Assembly: GCF_003598715.1 (NCBI RefSeq) | Contig: NZ_QZFU01000006.1 | Location: 1 to 64,000 of the forward strand | Length of the DNA stretch: 64,000 nt | From: Nocardia panacis | Lineage (GTDB): Bacteria > Actinomycetota > Actinomycetes > Mycobacteriales > Mycobacteriaceae | Direction: 5' to 3' | In this document: piece after piece, positions 1-8,232 of the stretch | Layout of the letters: each line of letters opens with the position of its first letter | How positions within the stretch are numbered: position 1 is the stretch's first letter | The notes under the pieces: generated by a model | The model's input: only the letters and a program-made list of their open reading frames with translations | Told to the model about the DNA's origin: nothing | Database searches by the model: none | Position numbers and translations under genes: made by a program

Positions 1-158
1 GGTGGCACGGTTTTCTTGGTCGTTAACCTCTCTACCAGGAGTTCCGCTGTTCCGCGTCACGACATACCAACCACCACAGCAAGATCCACTTGCACTGCGC
101 TCATCCGCGCTAACTGCGCGGCATTGGGTCTAGACCGGTTTCGGACCGGTCGCGCACG

Positions 159-959
159 GTGGCTAGTCTGTGGCGCGTGGCAGCACACACCCCCGATCTC
201 GACCTTGCCCTGCGCCTGGCCGACGCGGCCGACGCGATCACCGAAGCCCGCTTCGGCGCGCTCGATCTGCGGGTCGACGCCAAACCGGATCTCACCCCCG
301 TCTCCGATGCCGACCTCGCGGTCGAGCAGGCGCTGCGCGAGATCCTGGCGCGGGAACGGGCCGGGGATTCGGTGCTCGGCGAGGAGTTCGGCGGCGCGGC
401 GGAATTCAGCGGGCGAGGGTGGGTCATCGATCCGATCGACGGCACCAAGAACTTCGTGCGCGGCGTGCCGATCTGGTCCACGCTCATCGCACTGCTCGTG
501 GACGGCATCCCGGTGGTCGGGGTGGTCAGCGCGCCCGCGTTGGCGCGACGCTGGTGGGCCGCCACCGGATCCGGCGCCTGGACCAGTTTCCAAGGTGGGG
601 CGCCGAAATCGATCTCGGTCTCCGAGGTGGGCGCACTGGAGTCCGCGAGCCTGGCCTTCTCCAGCCTGTCCGGCTGGCGCGACCTCGGCATCCGCGATCG
701 ATTCCTGGAACTCACCGATGCGGTGTGGCGGGTGCGCGGCTACGGCGACTTCCTGAGCTACTGCCTGCTCGCCGAGGGGGCCGTGGATATCGCCACCGAA
801 CCCGAGGTCTCGCTGTGGGATCTGGCCCCGCTCGACATCCTGGTGCGCGAGGCGGGCGGGCGGTTCAGCGCGCTCGACGGCACGGCCGGGCCGCACGGCG
901 GCAATGCGGTGGCCAGCAATGGCCTGCTGCACGACGAGGTGCTGGCGCGGCTGCGCTAA
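159..959 (+). CDS. hisN: Histidinol-phosphatase, inositol-monophosphatase family (HisN-like)
   Basis: Predicted Mg2+-dependent phosphatase, 266 aa, the usual size of actinobacterial HisN, which removes phosphate from histidinol phosphate in histidine synthesis. Seen: GEEFG with metal-binding Glu near residues 75-76, the DPIDGTKNF signature at 91-99 (metal Asp91 and Asp94), and a C-terminal [15 protein letters not shown] block that carries the third Asp of the family. The start is a GTG without a clear ribosome site; a second GTG at 177 is possible. Its stop overlaps that of the convergent acetyltransferase. The HisN assignment over plain inositol monophosphatase is by resemblance to mycobacterial HisN and is inference. 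Confidence 0.85.
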   Translation: MASLWRVAAHTPDLDLALRLADAADAITEARFGALDLRVDAKPDLTPVSDADLAVEQALREILARERAGDSVLGEEFGGAAEFSGRGWVIDPIDGTKNFVRGVPIWSTLIALLVDGIPVVGVVSAPALARRWWAATGSGAWTSFQGGAPKSISVSEVGALESASLAFSSLSGWRDLGIRDRFLELTDAVWRVRGYGDFLSYCLLAEGAVDIATEPEVSLWDLAPLDILVREAGGRFSALDGTAGPHGGNAVASNGLLHDEVLARLR

Positions 960-1495
960 TCGAGCAGCTTCTCCATCAGCGTGACCGTGCTGTTGCCACG
1001 GAAGCGCTCGGGCAGCGGCGCTTGACGCACCTCCCGAAAACCCTGTGCCACATAGAATTTCCGCAGCACCGGATTATCGGAGGCGAAGTCGAGCCGCTGC
1101 ACCCCGATACCGCGCGAGCGGGTGCGCTCGGCGCAGAATCGCACCACCCGCGCGCCCAGGTCGTTGCCGCGGAATTCCGGAGCGACCATCAGGCCGTGGA
1201 TATAGCCCGCCTCCGCGTCATCCGCGCCCCAGAAATCCGGATCGCGCCACACCAGTCGCGCGACGGCGGTGAGCGCGCCGGATTCGGCCCGCCAGATGAA
1301 CCACTCGCCGCGCGCCACCTCGGCGGCGACCGCGTCCTCGGGATATTCCCCCGGCAACCACTGTTGGATTCCGCGCTCGACCATCCACTGAGCGAGGCGA
1401 TCGCGCAGGGCGACGATCTCGGCGGTATCGGGCGGGGCGGCGGCGACCATCGGCGCGGCTGCGCTGCCGCTCGCGCTGCGCGCGGATTCGAGCAC
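956..1495 (-). CDS. GNAT-family N-acetyltransferase
   Basis: A 179-aa GNAT-type acetyltransferase. Seen: the acetyl-CoA-binding motif A region ([20 protein letters not shown]), a preceding beta strand YIHGLMV, and the C-terminal [19 protein letters not shown] block typical of the fold. The reading frame stays open to 1702, but I place the start at the GTG at 1495 because AAGGAG lies five bases upstream of it. The gene is convergent with hisN and overlaps it by four bases. The substrate is unknown. Confidence 0.82.
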   Translation of the reverse strand: MLESARSASGSAAAPMVAAAPPDTAEIVALRDRLAQWMVERGIQQWLPGEYPEDAVAAEVARGEWFIWRAESGALTAVARLVWRDPDFWGADDAEAGYIHGLMVAPEFRGNDLGARVVRFCAERTRSRGIGVQRLDFASDNPVLRKFYVAQGFREVRQAPLPERFRGNSTVTLMEKLLD

Positions 1496-1645
1496 GGTCA
1501 CTCCTTTTCGGATTCTGTGTAGTCGGCACCCTATCTCGCGACCGATCCCACTGCGCCGCAGTGGGATCGAGTGGGGATTCCGAAGTGGGGAATGGCGAAA
1601 CCGCAGGTCGGGAAACCAAGGCGTAAGCTGCACCTCGACGTGGTT

Positions 1646-1682
1646 CTTACTCCAGAGTAAGATAAGCTTACTTCGGAGTAAG
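1646..1682. promoter_or_regulatory. Double palindromic operator upstream of the acyl-CoA dehydrogenase pair
   Basis: Two related palindromes lie in tandem: CTTACTCCAGAGTAAG at 1646-1661 (7-bp perfect arms) and CTTACTTCGGAGTAAG at 1667-1682 (6-bp perfect arms). Their starts are 21 bp apart, two helical turns. They sit 38-74 bp before the dehydrogenase start, where a dimeric repressor, most likely TetR-type, would bind. No such regulator gene is in the window. Confidence 0.75.
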
Positions 1683-1719
1683 AAACCGGCAGACGGATTC
1701 ACCCCCAGCGAGAAAACAG

Positions 1720-3114
1720 GTGATGATGAGTACTCGAGACAGCGCGACGACGCGACGTCCTGATACGTCGGCGGTCGGCACGAGCCACCCCAGGCGGGAC
1801 TGGATGGGCGCCGCGATGCGGGTCATGACGACCCTGACCGGGTCGGAGCTGGCCGAGAAGTACAACCTGCGCAAACCCATCGAACGAGTCACCTACGAGG
1901 GCACCAAGACCGGCTTCCGCACCCTCGGCGCCGCCACCCGCGTCTTCAACCGGGTCGCAGGCGGTGGCGCGCCGAAACGCCTGGCCGACAACGAGTCCCG
2001 CACCAAAGACTACTTCGACCTCACCCCGAGCGACGAGCAGAAGATGATCGTCGAGACGGTGCGCGAATTCGCCGCGGAAATCCTGCGCCCCGCCGCCCAT
2101 GAGGCCGACGCTTCCGCCAAGGCCCCGCGCGACCTGTTCGAACGCGCCGCCGAACTCGGCATCACCCTCATCAACGTGCCCGAGGAACTCGACGGCGCCG
2201 CCTCCGAACGCGGCGCCGTCACCAATTCCCTTGTCGCCGAAGCCCTCGCACACGGCGATATGGGCCTGGCCCTGCCCATCCTCGCGCCGAGCGGCGTAGC
2301 GATCGCACTGTCCCAGTGGGGTTCCGACGCACAGCAGCAGACCTACCTGCCCGCCTTCACCGGCGAGAATGTACCGCAGGCCGCCGTGGTGATCGCCGAA
2401 CCACGCGCACTGTTCGACCCATTCGCCCTGCAGACCAAGGCTGTTCGCTCCCCCAGCGGCTACCGGATCAGCGGCGTCAAATCCCTGGTGCCCGCCGCCG
2501 CCGACGCCGAACTGTTCCTCATCGCCGCCGAACTCGACGGGCGGCCGGCGCTTTTCATTGTCGAATCCGACGCGGCGGGCCTGGTCGTCGAGGCCGATCC
2601 GAGCATGGGTCTGCGAGCCGCCGGACTCGGCCGCCTCATCCTGGACAACGTCGCCGTCGCCACGGACGCCGTACTCGGCGAAGGCGATGCCTCGCAGCGG
2701 GCCGAGGAGTACGCCGACGCGGTGCGGCTGGCGCGGCTCGGCTGGGCCTCGCTCGCGGTGGGCGCCGGGCAGGCGGTCCTCGACTACGTCACGCCCTACG
2801 TCAACGAGCGCGAGGCATTCGGCGAACCGATCTCCCATCGCCAGGCGGTGGCGTTCATGGTCGCCAATATCGCCATCGAACTCGACGGTCTGCGCCTGGT
2901 GACGCTGCGCGGCGCCGCACGCGCCGAACAGGGGCTGTCCTTCGCCCGCGAGGCGGCGCTGGCCCGAAAGCTGGCCTCCGACAAGGGCATGCAGATCGGC
3001 CTCGACGGTGTGCAACTGCTCGGCGGCCACGGGTTCACCAAGGAACACCCGGTCGAACGCTGGTACCGCGACCTGCGGGCCATCGGCGTCGCCGAGGGTG
3101 TCGTGCTCATCTGA
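1720..3114 (+). CDS. Acyl-CoA dehydrogenase, first subunit of a pair (FadE-like)
   Basis: A 464-aa acyl-CoA dehydrogenase (FAD-dependent alpha,beta-desaturation of acyl-CoA). Seen: an N-terminal helical domain from about residue 95 (DEQKMIVETVREFAAEIL), a middle beta domain, and the C-terminal block DGVQLLGGHGFTKEHPVERWYRD. The conserved Glu position (VAEGVVLI) lies only six residues from the end, so the usual final helix is missing. The first 90 residues are an extension of uncertain extent: GTG 1720, ATG 1723 or ATG 1726 could start it, and internal ATGs occur near 1816-1828. The next dehydrogenase follows after 29 bp, so the two probably form an operon and possibly a mixed complex. The acyl substrate is unknown. 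Confidence 0.85.
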   Translation: MMMSTRDSATTRRPDTSAVGTSHPRRDWMGAAMRVMTTLTGSELAEKYNLRKPIERVTYEGTKTGFRTLGAATRVFNRVAGGGAPKRLADNESRTKDYFDLTPSDEQKMIVETVREFAAEILRPAAHEADASAKAPRDLFERAAELGITLINVPEELDGAASERGAVTNSLVAEALAHGDMGLALPILAPSGVAIALSQWGSDAQQQTYLPAFTGENVPQAAVVIAEPRALFDPFALQTKAVRSPSGYRISGVKSLVPAAADAELFLIAAELDGRPALFIVESDAAGLVVEADPSMGLRAAGLGRLILDNVAVATDAVLGEGDASQRAEEYADAVRLARLGWASLAVGAGQAVLDYVTPYVNEREAFGEPISHRQAVAFMVANIAIELDGLRLVTLRGAARAEQGLSFAREAALARKLASDKGMQIGLDGVQLLGGHGFTKEHPVERWYRDLRAIGVAEGVVLI

Positions 3115-3143
3115 CCGGCCCGTTCCACACTTCAGGAGACCCC

Positions 3144-4367
3144 ATGATCAATCTCGAACTCCCCAAGAAGCTGCGGGCCAGCGCCAACCAGGCCCATCAG
3201 GTCGGCCGCGAGATCTTCCGCCCGATCTCGCGCAAATACGATCTGGCCGAACACGAATACCCGGTCGAACTCGACGCCATGGCCGCCATGGTCGAGGGCC
3301 TGGCCGACTCGGGCACCCAGAAGATCGGCGGCGCGGCGGGCGGCCGCTCCGACGACAGCGATCCGCACGCCACCGAACTGCTCGGAAACTCCAACGGCGG
3401 CAATATGTCCGCACTGCTCAACGCGTTGGAAACCTCGTGGGGCGATGTGGGTTTGATGCTGTCGATCCCCTACCAGGGGCTCGGCAACGCGGCCATCGCC
3501 GCCGTCGCCACCGATGAGCAACTGCGCCGCTTCGGCAAGGTGTGGGCCGCCATGGCCATCACCGAACCATCCTTCGGCTCCGATTCGGCCGCCGTGTCCA
3601 CCACCGCCGTCCTCGACGGGGACGAGTGGGTTCTCAACGGCACCAAGATCTTCGTGACCGCGGGCTCGCGCGCCACCCACATCGTGGTGTGGGCCAGCGT
3701 CGACAAGAGCCTGGGTCGCGCCGCCATCAAATCGTTCGTGGTGCCGCGAGACGCGCCCGGCCTCACCGTATCCCGGCTCGAGCACAAGCTCGGCATCAAA
3801 GCCTCCGACACCGCCGAGTTGCGGCTCGAGGACTGCCGGATCCCGAAGGACAATATCCTCGGCAGCCCGGAAGTCAACGTGGAGAAGGGTTTCGCCGGGG
3901 TCATGCAGACCTTCGACAACACCCGCCCGCTGGTGGCCGCCATGGCCGTCGGTGTCGCGCGCGCCGCCCTCGAGGAATTGCGCACCATCCTCACCGAGGC
4001 CGGCGTGGAGATCTCCTACGACATCCCCGCCGCCAACCAGCACGCCGCCGCCGCCGAATTCCTGCGCATGGAAGCCGATTACGAGGCCGCCTACCTGCTG
4101 TCGCTGCGCGCCGCCTGGATGGCCGACAACAAGAAACCCAACTCCCTCGAAGCCTCCATGTCCAAGGCCAAGGCGGGCCGCACCGTCACCGACGTAACCC
4201 TGAAGGCCGTCGAACTCGCGGGTCCCGTCGGCTACTCCCAGCGCACCCTGCTGGAAAAATGGAGCCGCGACGCCAAGATCCTCGACATCTTCGAAGGCAC
4301 CCAACAGATCCAACAGCTGATCGTCGCCCGCCGAGTCCTCGGCAAGAGCAGCGCCGAACTGAAATAG
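3144..4367 (+). CDS. Acyl-CoA dehydrogenase, second subunit of a pair (FadE-like)
   Basis: A 407-aa acyl-CoA dehydrogenase. Seen: ITEPSFGSDSAAVSTTA (flavin-contacting signature 1), WVLNGTKIFVTAGSRA, and the C-terminal KILDIFEGTQQIQQLIVARR block with the catalytic Glu at residue 384. The ATG at 3144 has AGGAGA upstream and gives a normal N-terminus. It follows the first dehydrogenase in the same direction, 29 bp apart, and shares its operator. In Mycobacterium tuberculosis, operonic FadE pairs can form alpha2-beta2 heterotetramers; by inference the same may hold here, with this subunit supplying the better preserved active site. Confidence 0.88.
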   Translation: MINLELPKKLRASANQAHQVGREIFRPISRKYDLAEHEYPVELDAMAAMVEGLADSGTQKIGGAAGGRSDDSDPHATELLGNSNGGNMSALLNALETSWGDVGLMLSIPYQGLGNAAIAAVATDEQLRRFGKVWAAMAITEPSFGSDSAAVSTTAVLDGDEWVLNGTKIFVTAGSRATHIVVWASVDKSLGRAAIKSFVVPRDAPGLTVSRLEHKLGIKASDTAELRLEDCRIPKDNILGSPEVNVEKGFAGVMQTFDNTRPLVAAMAVGVARAALEELRTILTEAGVEISYDIPAANQHAAAAEFLRMEADYEAAYLLSLRAAWMADNKKPNSLEASMSKAKAGRTVTDVTLKAVELAGPVGYSQRTLLEKWSRDAKILDIFEGTQQIQQLIVARRVLGKSSAELK

Positions 4368-4386
4368 GTTGGCGCACAACAGCTAG

Positions 4387-4416
4387 CCGGTGCGCTTCCG
4401 CTGGGATTCGCACCGG
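4387..4416. terminator. Bidirectional hairpin terminator candidate
   Basis: CCGGTGCG (4387-4394) pairs with CGCACCGG (4409-4416) across a 14-base loop, between the convergent dehydrogenase and Abi genes. There is no long T-run, as is common in high-GC actinobacteria. Confidence 0.6.
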
Positions 4417-4430
4417 TTCGCCGGGGTGCC

Positions 4431-5294
4431 TCACATCTCCGATGGATAAATCAGACCCTTACACAGCCATTCCGGTTCGGCCTCGAGGAAATCCCACAGC
4501 GACTCGGAATAATCATGGTTGGCCCGTACGTTGTCAACCAGGTGTCCCAGGGTGAGCACCCAGGCCCAGGGAGTGTCTTTGTAGATGGTCTTGTCGGGCT
4601 GCTGCTGAAGTTCGCGGGGCGCTTCCAGGGATATGCGGTGATTGCGGTTCGAGATACGCCCATGATGTGCGCACACATTCCGAAGCACGGTCATGGCACG
4701 GAAGATTCGCCGCGACGCTCGGTGGCTGATACCGAACCTGGCCGCCAGCGGCTTGAACACCCCCTCGGCATCCTTGACCAAGCCGTACATTTTCGATGTG
4801 GTGCCGAACGACATCACCTCGACAGCCGCCCAGATCGGCATCGGCTCACCGAGCGTCGAATGGTGTTGGACAAACCGCTCGTTGGACCGTCTGCTCTCAT
4901 TGCGGATGTCCTGGAGCAGCCGATCCCGTGCTCCGTTCTTGTCATCGTAGGTTTGCTCATCCAGATACGAGGTCGGACCTGCGGATCGCGCCATCAGGTA
5001 GGCCAGTTGGGAACGGAAGACGATCTCGAACTCGGCGAGTCCGGACTGGAGCCGCTGCGCGAGTCGCCGATCGAATTCGTATGCGGTCCGGATCTTCTCG
5101 AAGCTGGACTCCGATCTGAACTGATTCAGACCGGCAGGCGGGTTGACCTGGAAGTAGCGGAAGGAACCGCTGACTCGATAGTAGTTGTGGTCTCGGAGAA
5201 AGTGCTCAGCCACGACGCTTTCGTCCTCGCGTAGCGCAAGGCCGTTGTCGCGCAGCCTGTTTACTTGCTCCGTGACGCTGAGGAAGGGCTTCAT
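4431..5294 (-). CDS. Abi_2 (AbiD/AbiF) family HEPN abortive-infection protein
   Basis: A 287-aa protein of the Abi_2 family, linked to phage-induced growth arrest through HEPN-type RNase activity. Seen: the N-terminal block LSVTEQVNRLRDNGLAL followed by FLRDHNYYRVSGSFRYF, the central AYEFDRRLAQRLQSGLAEFE helix, and the C-terminal RNVCAHHGRISNRN block, which carries the R-x(4-6)-H HEPN catalytic motif in its usual place. The gene stands alone between convergent and divergent housekeeping-type genes, with no second toxin-antitoxin ORF beside it. The 5' leader can fold (see the separate feature). The antiphage role is inferred from the family. Confidence 0.85.
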   Translation of the reverse strand: MKPFLSVTEQVNRLRDNGLALREDESVVAEHFLRDHNYYRVSGSFRYFQVNPPAGLNQFRSESSFEKIRTAYEFDRRLAQRLQSGLAEFEIVFRSQLAYLMARSAGPTSYLDEQTYDDKNGARDRLLQDIRNESRRSNERFVQHHSTLGEPMPIWAAVEVMSFGTTSKMYGLVKDAEGVFKPLAARFGISHRASRRIFRAMTVLRNVCAHHGRISNRNHRISLEAPRELQQQPDKTIYKDTPWAWVLTLGHLVDNVRANHDYSESLWDFLEAEPEWLCKGLIYPSEM

Positions 5295-5315
5295 ACCGCC
5301 CGAGGATAGTAAAGA

Positions 5316-5398
5316 GCCCGCCGAAGTAAGGAAGCTTGCGCTCTAGCCTTGGCGGGCATCGTTGCCCCCATGTTAGCAAGGTTGGCGCGATGCGCCAA
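5316..5398 (-). ncRNA. Foldable leader upstream of the Abi_2 gene (candidate structured RNA)
   Basis: The 105 bases before the Abi start contain a 7-bp perfect stem, GCCCGCC at 5316-5322 with GGCGGGC at 5351-5357, with an inner AAGG/CCTT pairing, and a second 7-bp stem-loop, TTGGCGC-GAT-GCGCCAA, at 5382-5398. No ORF explains them. A leader RNA or antitoxin RNA is an inference; simple high-GC folding is the alternative. Confidence 0.35.
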
Positions 5399-5573
5399 GT
5401 GATGCGCGCCGGGGTGCCCTGTTGGTTGGATTGGCGGCGACACGCGGGGCGTGTGCGGGTGGGCGGGGTTGGTTGGTATTAATGGGAGGCTTGGCGGCCG
5501 GTGGTCGTTGGGTTTTTGGTTGTACGGACGGAATATCGGTGAGCTGTACCAGGGGAACTTAGGAGAACTGGTT

Positions 5574-6206
5574 ATGCAACTGAGAGGTATGCGTCGTATT
5601 GCCGCTGTTTTGGCTACTGCGGTGGCTTTGGCCGTCGCATTCGCCGGGAATGCGGTGGCCGGTCCACCGACGGTGGATTGGACCGCCGCCGCGCAGCGAT
5701 TGCGGGCGGTGGCGGAGGGAAATCCGGCGGCTCTGCAGGCGGTGGACCGCCTGCTGGCGTCGGGAGCCATTCCGAGTGCGGGCGCGGTCGCGTTGCCCGC
5801 GCAACCGTTTCAGATTCCGGCCCAGTCCGATATCGGGCGCGATGGTTCCGGTCCCGGCGTTTACGGGTCCGGGATCGCGCTCGGGCTCGACGGGTTCCGA
5901 TTGGCGTTCTTCGGTGGGCCGGGAAGCATCGCACCCGATCAGACCGGCGCGAAACTGCAAGTGCTGTGGATCAACCTGTCCAATGGGCGCAGCGGCACCG
6001 AAACGCTACTGGAACACGCCGATGTCCCGGTGGACACCACCATTCGCACCCGCGCGCTCGATATCGGGGGCGGAATGGTCGTGGCCGCCGTGTACGGCAG
6101 TCTCTGGCATCGATGGTCGGTGCCGGTGAGCGATGCGAATCCCGATGGGTACCAGTATCAGCTGGCCACCATCTCGATTCCGTCGTTCGGGGCGGTCTAC
6201 AACTAG
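5574..6206 (+). CDS. Secreted protein of unknown function
   Basis: A 210-aa exported protein I cannot assign to a family. Start chosen at ATG 5574 because AGGAGA (5561-5566) precedes it at good spacing, although the frame is open from 5451. Seen: a signal peptide (basic MRR, then a 20-residue Ala/Val-rich core, likely cut after AVAG), a helical segment rich in Ala, and a beta-rich C-terminal half with LQVLWINLSNGRSGTETLL and MVVAAVYGSLWHRWSVP. No Cys pairs or catalytic motifs are evident. A strong terminator follows at once, so it is probably a single-gene unit. Confidence 0.75.
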   Translation: MQLRGMRRIAAVLATAVALAVAFAGNAVAGPPTVDWTAAAQRLRAVAEGNPAALQAVDRLLASGAIPSAGAVALPAQPFQIPAQSDIGRDGSGPGVYGSGIALGLDGFRLAFFGGPGSIAPDQTGAKLQVLWINLSNGRSGTETLLEHADVPVDTTIRTRALDIGGGMVVAAVYGSLWHRWSVPVSDANPDGYQYQLATISIPSFGAVYN

Positions 6207-6219
6207 TTCGCGATCGGGG

Positions 6220-6250
6220 ATGGGCCGGTGTGAATTTCACACCGGCCCAT
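6220..6250 (+). terminator. Strong intrinsic-type terminator
   Basis: A 15-bp perfect inverted repeat (6220-6234 with 6236-6250; arm core GGGCCGGTGTGAA) around a single central base, 14 bp after the stop of the secreted protein. It lacks a T-tract. Confidence 0.75.
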
Positions 6251-6315
6251 TCGCCGTATTCGGATACGGCCCGAGGCAAGCCGTCGGGCGACGCAGCGGG
6301 ACTGTCCGGGTAGCA

Positions 6316-6861
6316 ATGCGCCACCATGTCTGGATGGCCGAATTCCTTGTGCTGGTCAATGGTTTGCCGGGAGCTGGAAAGACGACGCTGGGCCGTGGGC
6401 TCGCGGGCGCGATGGGTGCCCGATTTCTGTCCAAGGATGCCGTGAAGGAGGCGCTGGCGGACTGTGTCGACGGCGCGGCGGACCTCGCGGAGCTGGGCGG
6501 GATCGCGATGGACGCGGTGTGGGCGCTTGCCCGCGCCTCGGCGGGGACGGTGGTGGTGGATTCGTGGTGGTTCAAGCCGCGCGATCTGCGGTATGCCGCG
6601 GCAGGGATCGCACGATCGGAAGCCCTTCGGGTGGTGGAGGTTTGGTGTGACGTGCCGGTGGAGACGGCGCGGGCGCGGTATGCGGGGCGGCGACGGGCCG
6701 GATTGCATCGGGATGGCGAGCGGCTGGTCGGGGTGTGGCAGGAGTGGGCGGATCGGGCGGAGCCGCTGGGGCCGGCACCGACGGTGGTTGTCGATACTTC
6801 AGGGGAGGTTGATTCTCTCGCGTTGGCGGCGCAACTTGTCAAGAGTTACGTAATTACGTAG
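6316..6861 (+). CDS. P-loop kinase / AAA-type ATPase (zeta-toxin-like fold)
   Basis: About 180 aa. Seen: an N-terminal Walker A motif GLPGAGKTTLGRGLA, a following region FLSKDAVKEALADC, a strand TVVVDSWWF that may be the Walker B-like segment, and an Arg-rich lid (ARARYAGRRRAGLH). This is the layout of small-molecule P-loop kinases and zeta-type enzymes; the substrate is unknown. ATG 6316 and ATG 6334 (MAEFLVLVNG) are both possible starts, neither with a good ribosome site. It reads toward an ArsR gene 10 bp away and its last codons form a perfect palindrome, so the three downstream genes may be linked to it. Confidence 0.72.
   Translation: MRHHVWMAEFLVLVNGLPGAGKTTLGRGLAGAMGARFLSKDAVKEALADCVDGAADLAELGGIAMDAVWALARASAGTVVVDSWWFKPRDLRYAAAGIARSEALRVVEVWCDVPVETARARYAGRRRAGLHRDGERLVGVWQEWADRAEPLGPAPTVVVDTSGEVDSLALAAQLVKSYVIT
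6847..6860. promoter_or_regulatory. 14-bp perfect palindrome before the ArsR gene
   Basis: TACGTAATTACGTA is a perfect, AT-rich palindrome in a very GC-rich context, covering the last codons of the kinase gene and ending 12 bp before the ArsR start. This is where autoregulated ArsR operators usually lie. Confidence 0.6.
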
Positions 6862-6871
6862 ATTCATACTC

Positions 6872-7378
6872 GTGGATCTCGAGGCACGGGTGGCGGAGTT
6901 GGAGCGGCGCATCGCGACGCTGGAGGAGCGCGGACGGGAGCAGCCGGCGATGACGTCGGAACCCGAAGAGCTCTGGGCGCTGACGCGCCTGCAGCATGAT
7001 TTCGAGGCCGCCGGGCTCGCCGCGGGCGGAGTGCTGTTCACCGGGGCGCTCACCCTGCCGACCAGGGAACGCTACCGCTGGCAGATGACGTTCACGACGG
7101 ACGCACTGCTCGAGGATGATGCCGATGAGGCCGCGGAATGCCTTGCGGCACTGGGCAGTCCGGTGCGGCTTCGCCTGCTGCGGGCGATCCTGGCCGGGCG
7201 TAGGACGGCGGCGGAGCTGACCGAACTCGACGGTGTGGGCACCTCGGGCCAGATCTATCACCATCTGCGGCAGTTGGCCGCGGTCGGCTGGTTGCAGACG
7301 GCGGGTCGCGGGCGCTTCGAGGTGCCCGCGGGGCGGGTGGTGCCATTGCTCGTCGCGTTGGCGAGCGCGCGAAGGTGA
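6872..7378 (+). CDS. ArsR-type winged-helix regulator with N-terminal coiled coil
   Basis: A 168-aa regulator. Seen: residues 2-22 are heptad-like (LEARVAELERRIATLEER), probably a coiled coil; the C-terminal half is a winged helix (LAALGSPVRLRLLRAILAGRRTAAELTEL, then GQIYHHLRQLAAVGWL as recognition helix). No metal-binding Cys cluster is visible, so a metal sensor is unlikely. The start is a GTG at 6872 without a strong ribosome site. The stop overlaps the next frame, and the M23 peptidase starts 12 bp later, so both are very likely co-transcribed and the regulator may control cell-wall hydrolysis (inference). Confidence 0.8.
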   Translation: MDLEARVAELERRIATLEERGREQPAMTSEPEELWALTRLQHDFEAAGLAAGGVLFTGALTLPTRERYRWQMTFTTDALLEDDADEAAECLAALGSPVRLRLLRAILAGRRTAAELTELDGVGTSGQIYHHLRQLAAVGWLQTAGRGRFEVPAGRVVPLLVALASARR

Positions 7379-7389
7379 GAGGAAATACC

Positions 7390-8232
7390 GTGGCGCCGAA
7401 GGTTTTATCGATCCTGCACCGTATACAGGCGGTGTTCTTTGTTGCCGCGCTCGTCAATACCGCGACCGTGTTGGCCGGGTGGCATCCGACAGGGAATGCG
7501 AAGATCGTCCAGACCGTATTCCACGGGATTCTCGCGCTGACCGCGTTCGCCGTCGTGGCCGAACTTCTGTTCCGCGCGGTACAGCGCCGGATCCGGCCTG
7601 CACCGCTGCGCGAGGCAGTGGTCACGGATCCGCCGGTCAGCGGCACCTGGGTGGCCTGCAATAGTCCGGCGGACCGGATCCCGAGTCACGGCACACGCTG
7701 GGGCGGCCAGAGCCACGCCATTGATCTGGTCGAATCGCCCTACCGCACAAGGGGTTTGTGGCAGTTCCGCAAACCGGAGGAGTTCGCGGCCTTCGGTCGC
7801 CCGATCCTGGCCCCCGCCGATGCCACCGTGGTCGCCGTGGTCGACAAGCGCCGCGATCATCGCGCGCGCAACAGCGTGCTCGGGGTGCTGTATCTGTTCC
7901 TGGTGGAGCAGTTCGTGCGCTCGGTGGGTCCGCGCAGCTTCATCTTTGGAAACTCCATAACGCTGGAGCTCGCGGACGGAACATACGCGAAACTGTGCCA
8001 CCTGAGACGGGGTTCGGTCAGCGTGCGCGTCGGCGAGCACGTCACCGCCGGTCAGCAGGTGGGCCGCTGCGGCAATTCCGGCAACAGCACCCAGCCGCAC
8101 CTGCACTTCCATCTCATGGATACGATGAATCCCGATACCGCGCAGGGTATTCCGTTCGAGTGGCGCGGCGTCGGGGTGCCGCGCAACGATGCGGAGTTCA
8201 CCGTCGAGCGGCAGCGCGATCAGCAGGCGTAG
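7390..8232 (+). CDS. Membrane-anchored M23-family (LytM-like) peptidase
   Basis: About 280 aa. Seen: two hydrophobic segments near the N-terminus (VFFVAALVNTATVLAG and ILALTAFAVVAELLF), then an M23 domain with zinc ligands in SHAIDLV (H-x3-D) and PHLHFHL (HxH), and the conserved GRCGNSGNST turn before the latter. The active site should face outside, cutting peptidoglycan cross-links. The GTG at 7390 is preferred because AGAGGA lies six bases upstream; GTG 7375 overlaps the ArsR stop. The last 13 bp overlap the convergent lipoprotein gene. Confidence 0.85.
   Translation: MAPKVLSILHRIQAVFFVAALVNTATVLAGWHPTGNAKIVQTVFHGILALTAFAVVAELLFRAVQRRIRPAPLREAVVTDPPVSGTWVACNSPADRIPSHGTRWGGQSHAIDLVESPYRTRGLWQFRKPEEFAAFGRPILAPADATVVAVVDKRRDHRARNSVLGVLYLFLVEQFVRSVGPRSFIFGNSITLELADGTYAKLCHLRRGSVSVRVGEHVTAGQQVGRCGNSGNSTQPHLHFHLMDTMNPDTAQGIPFEWRGVGVPRNDAEFTVERQRDQQA

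Noticed and set aside
1..158. Gene fragment at the left edge
   Set aside because: Open frames here are shadows or extensions of hisN frames; no recognisable protein end or start was found.
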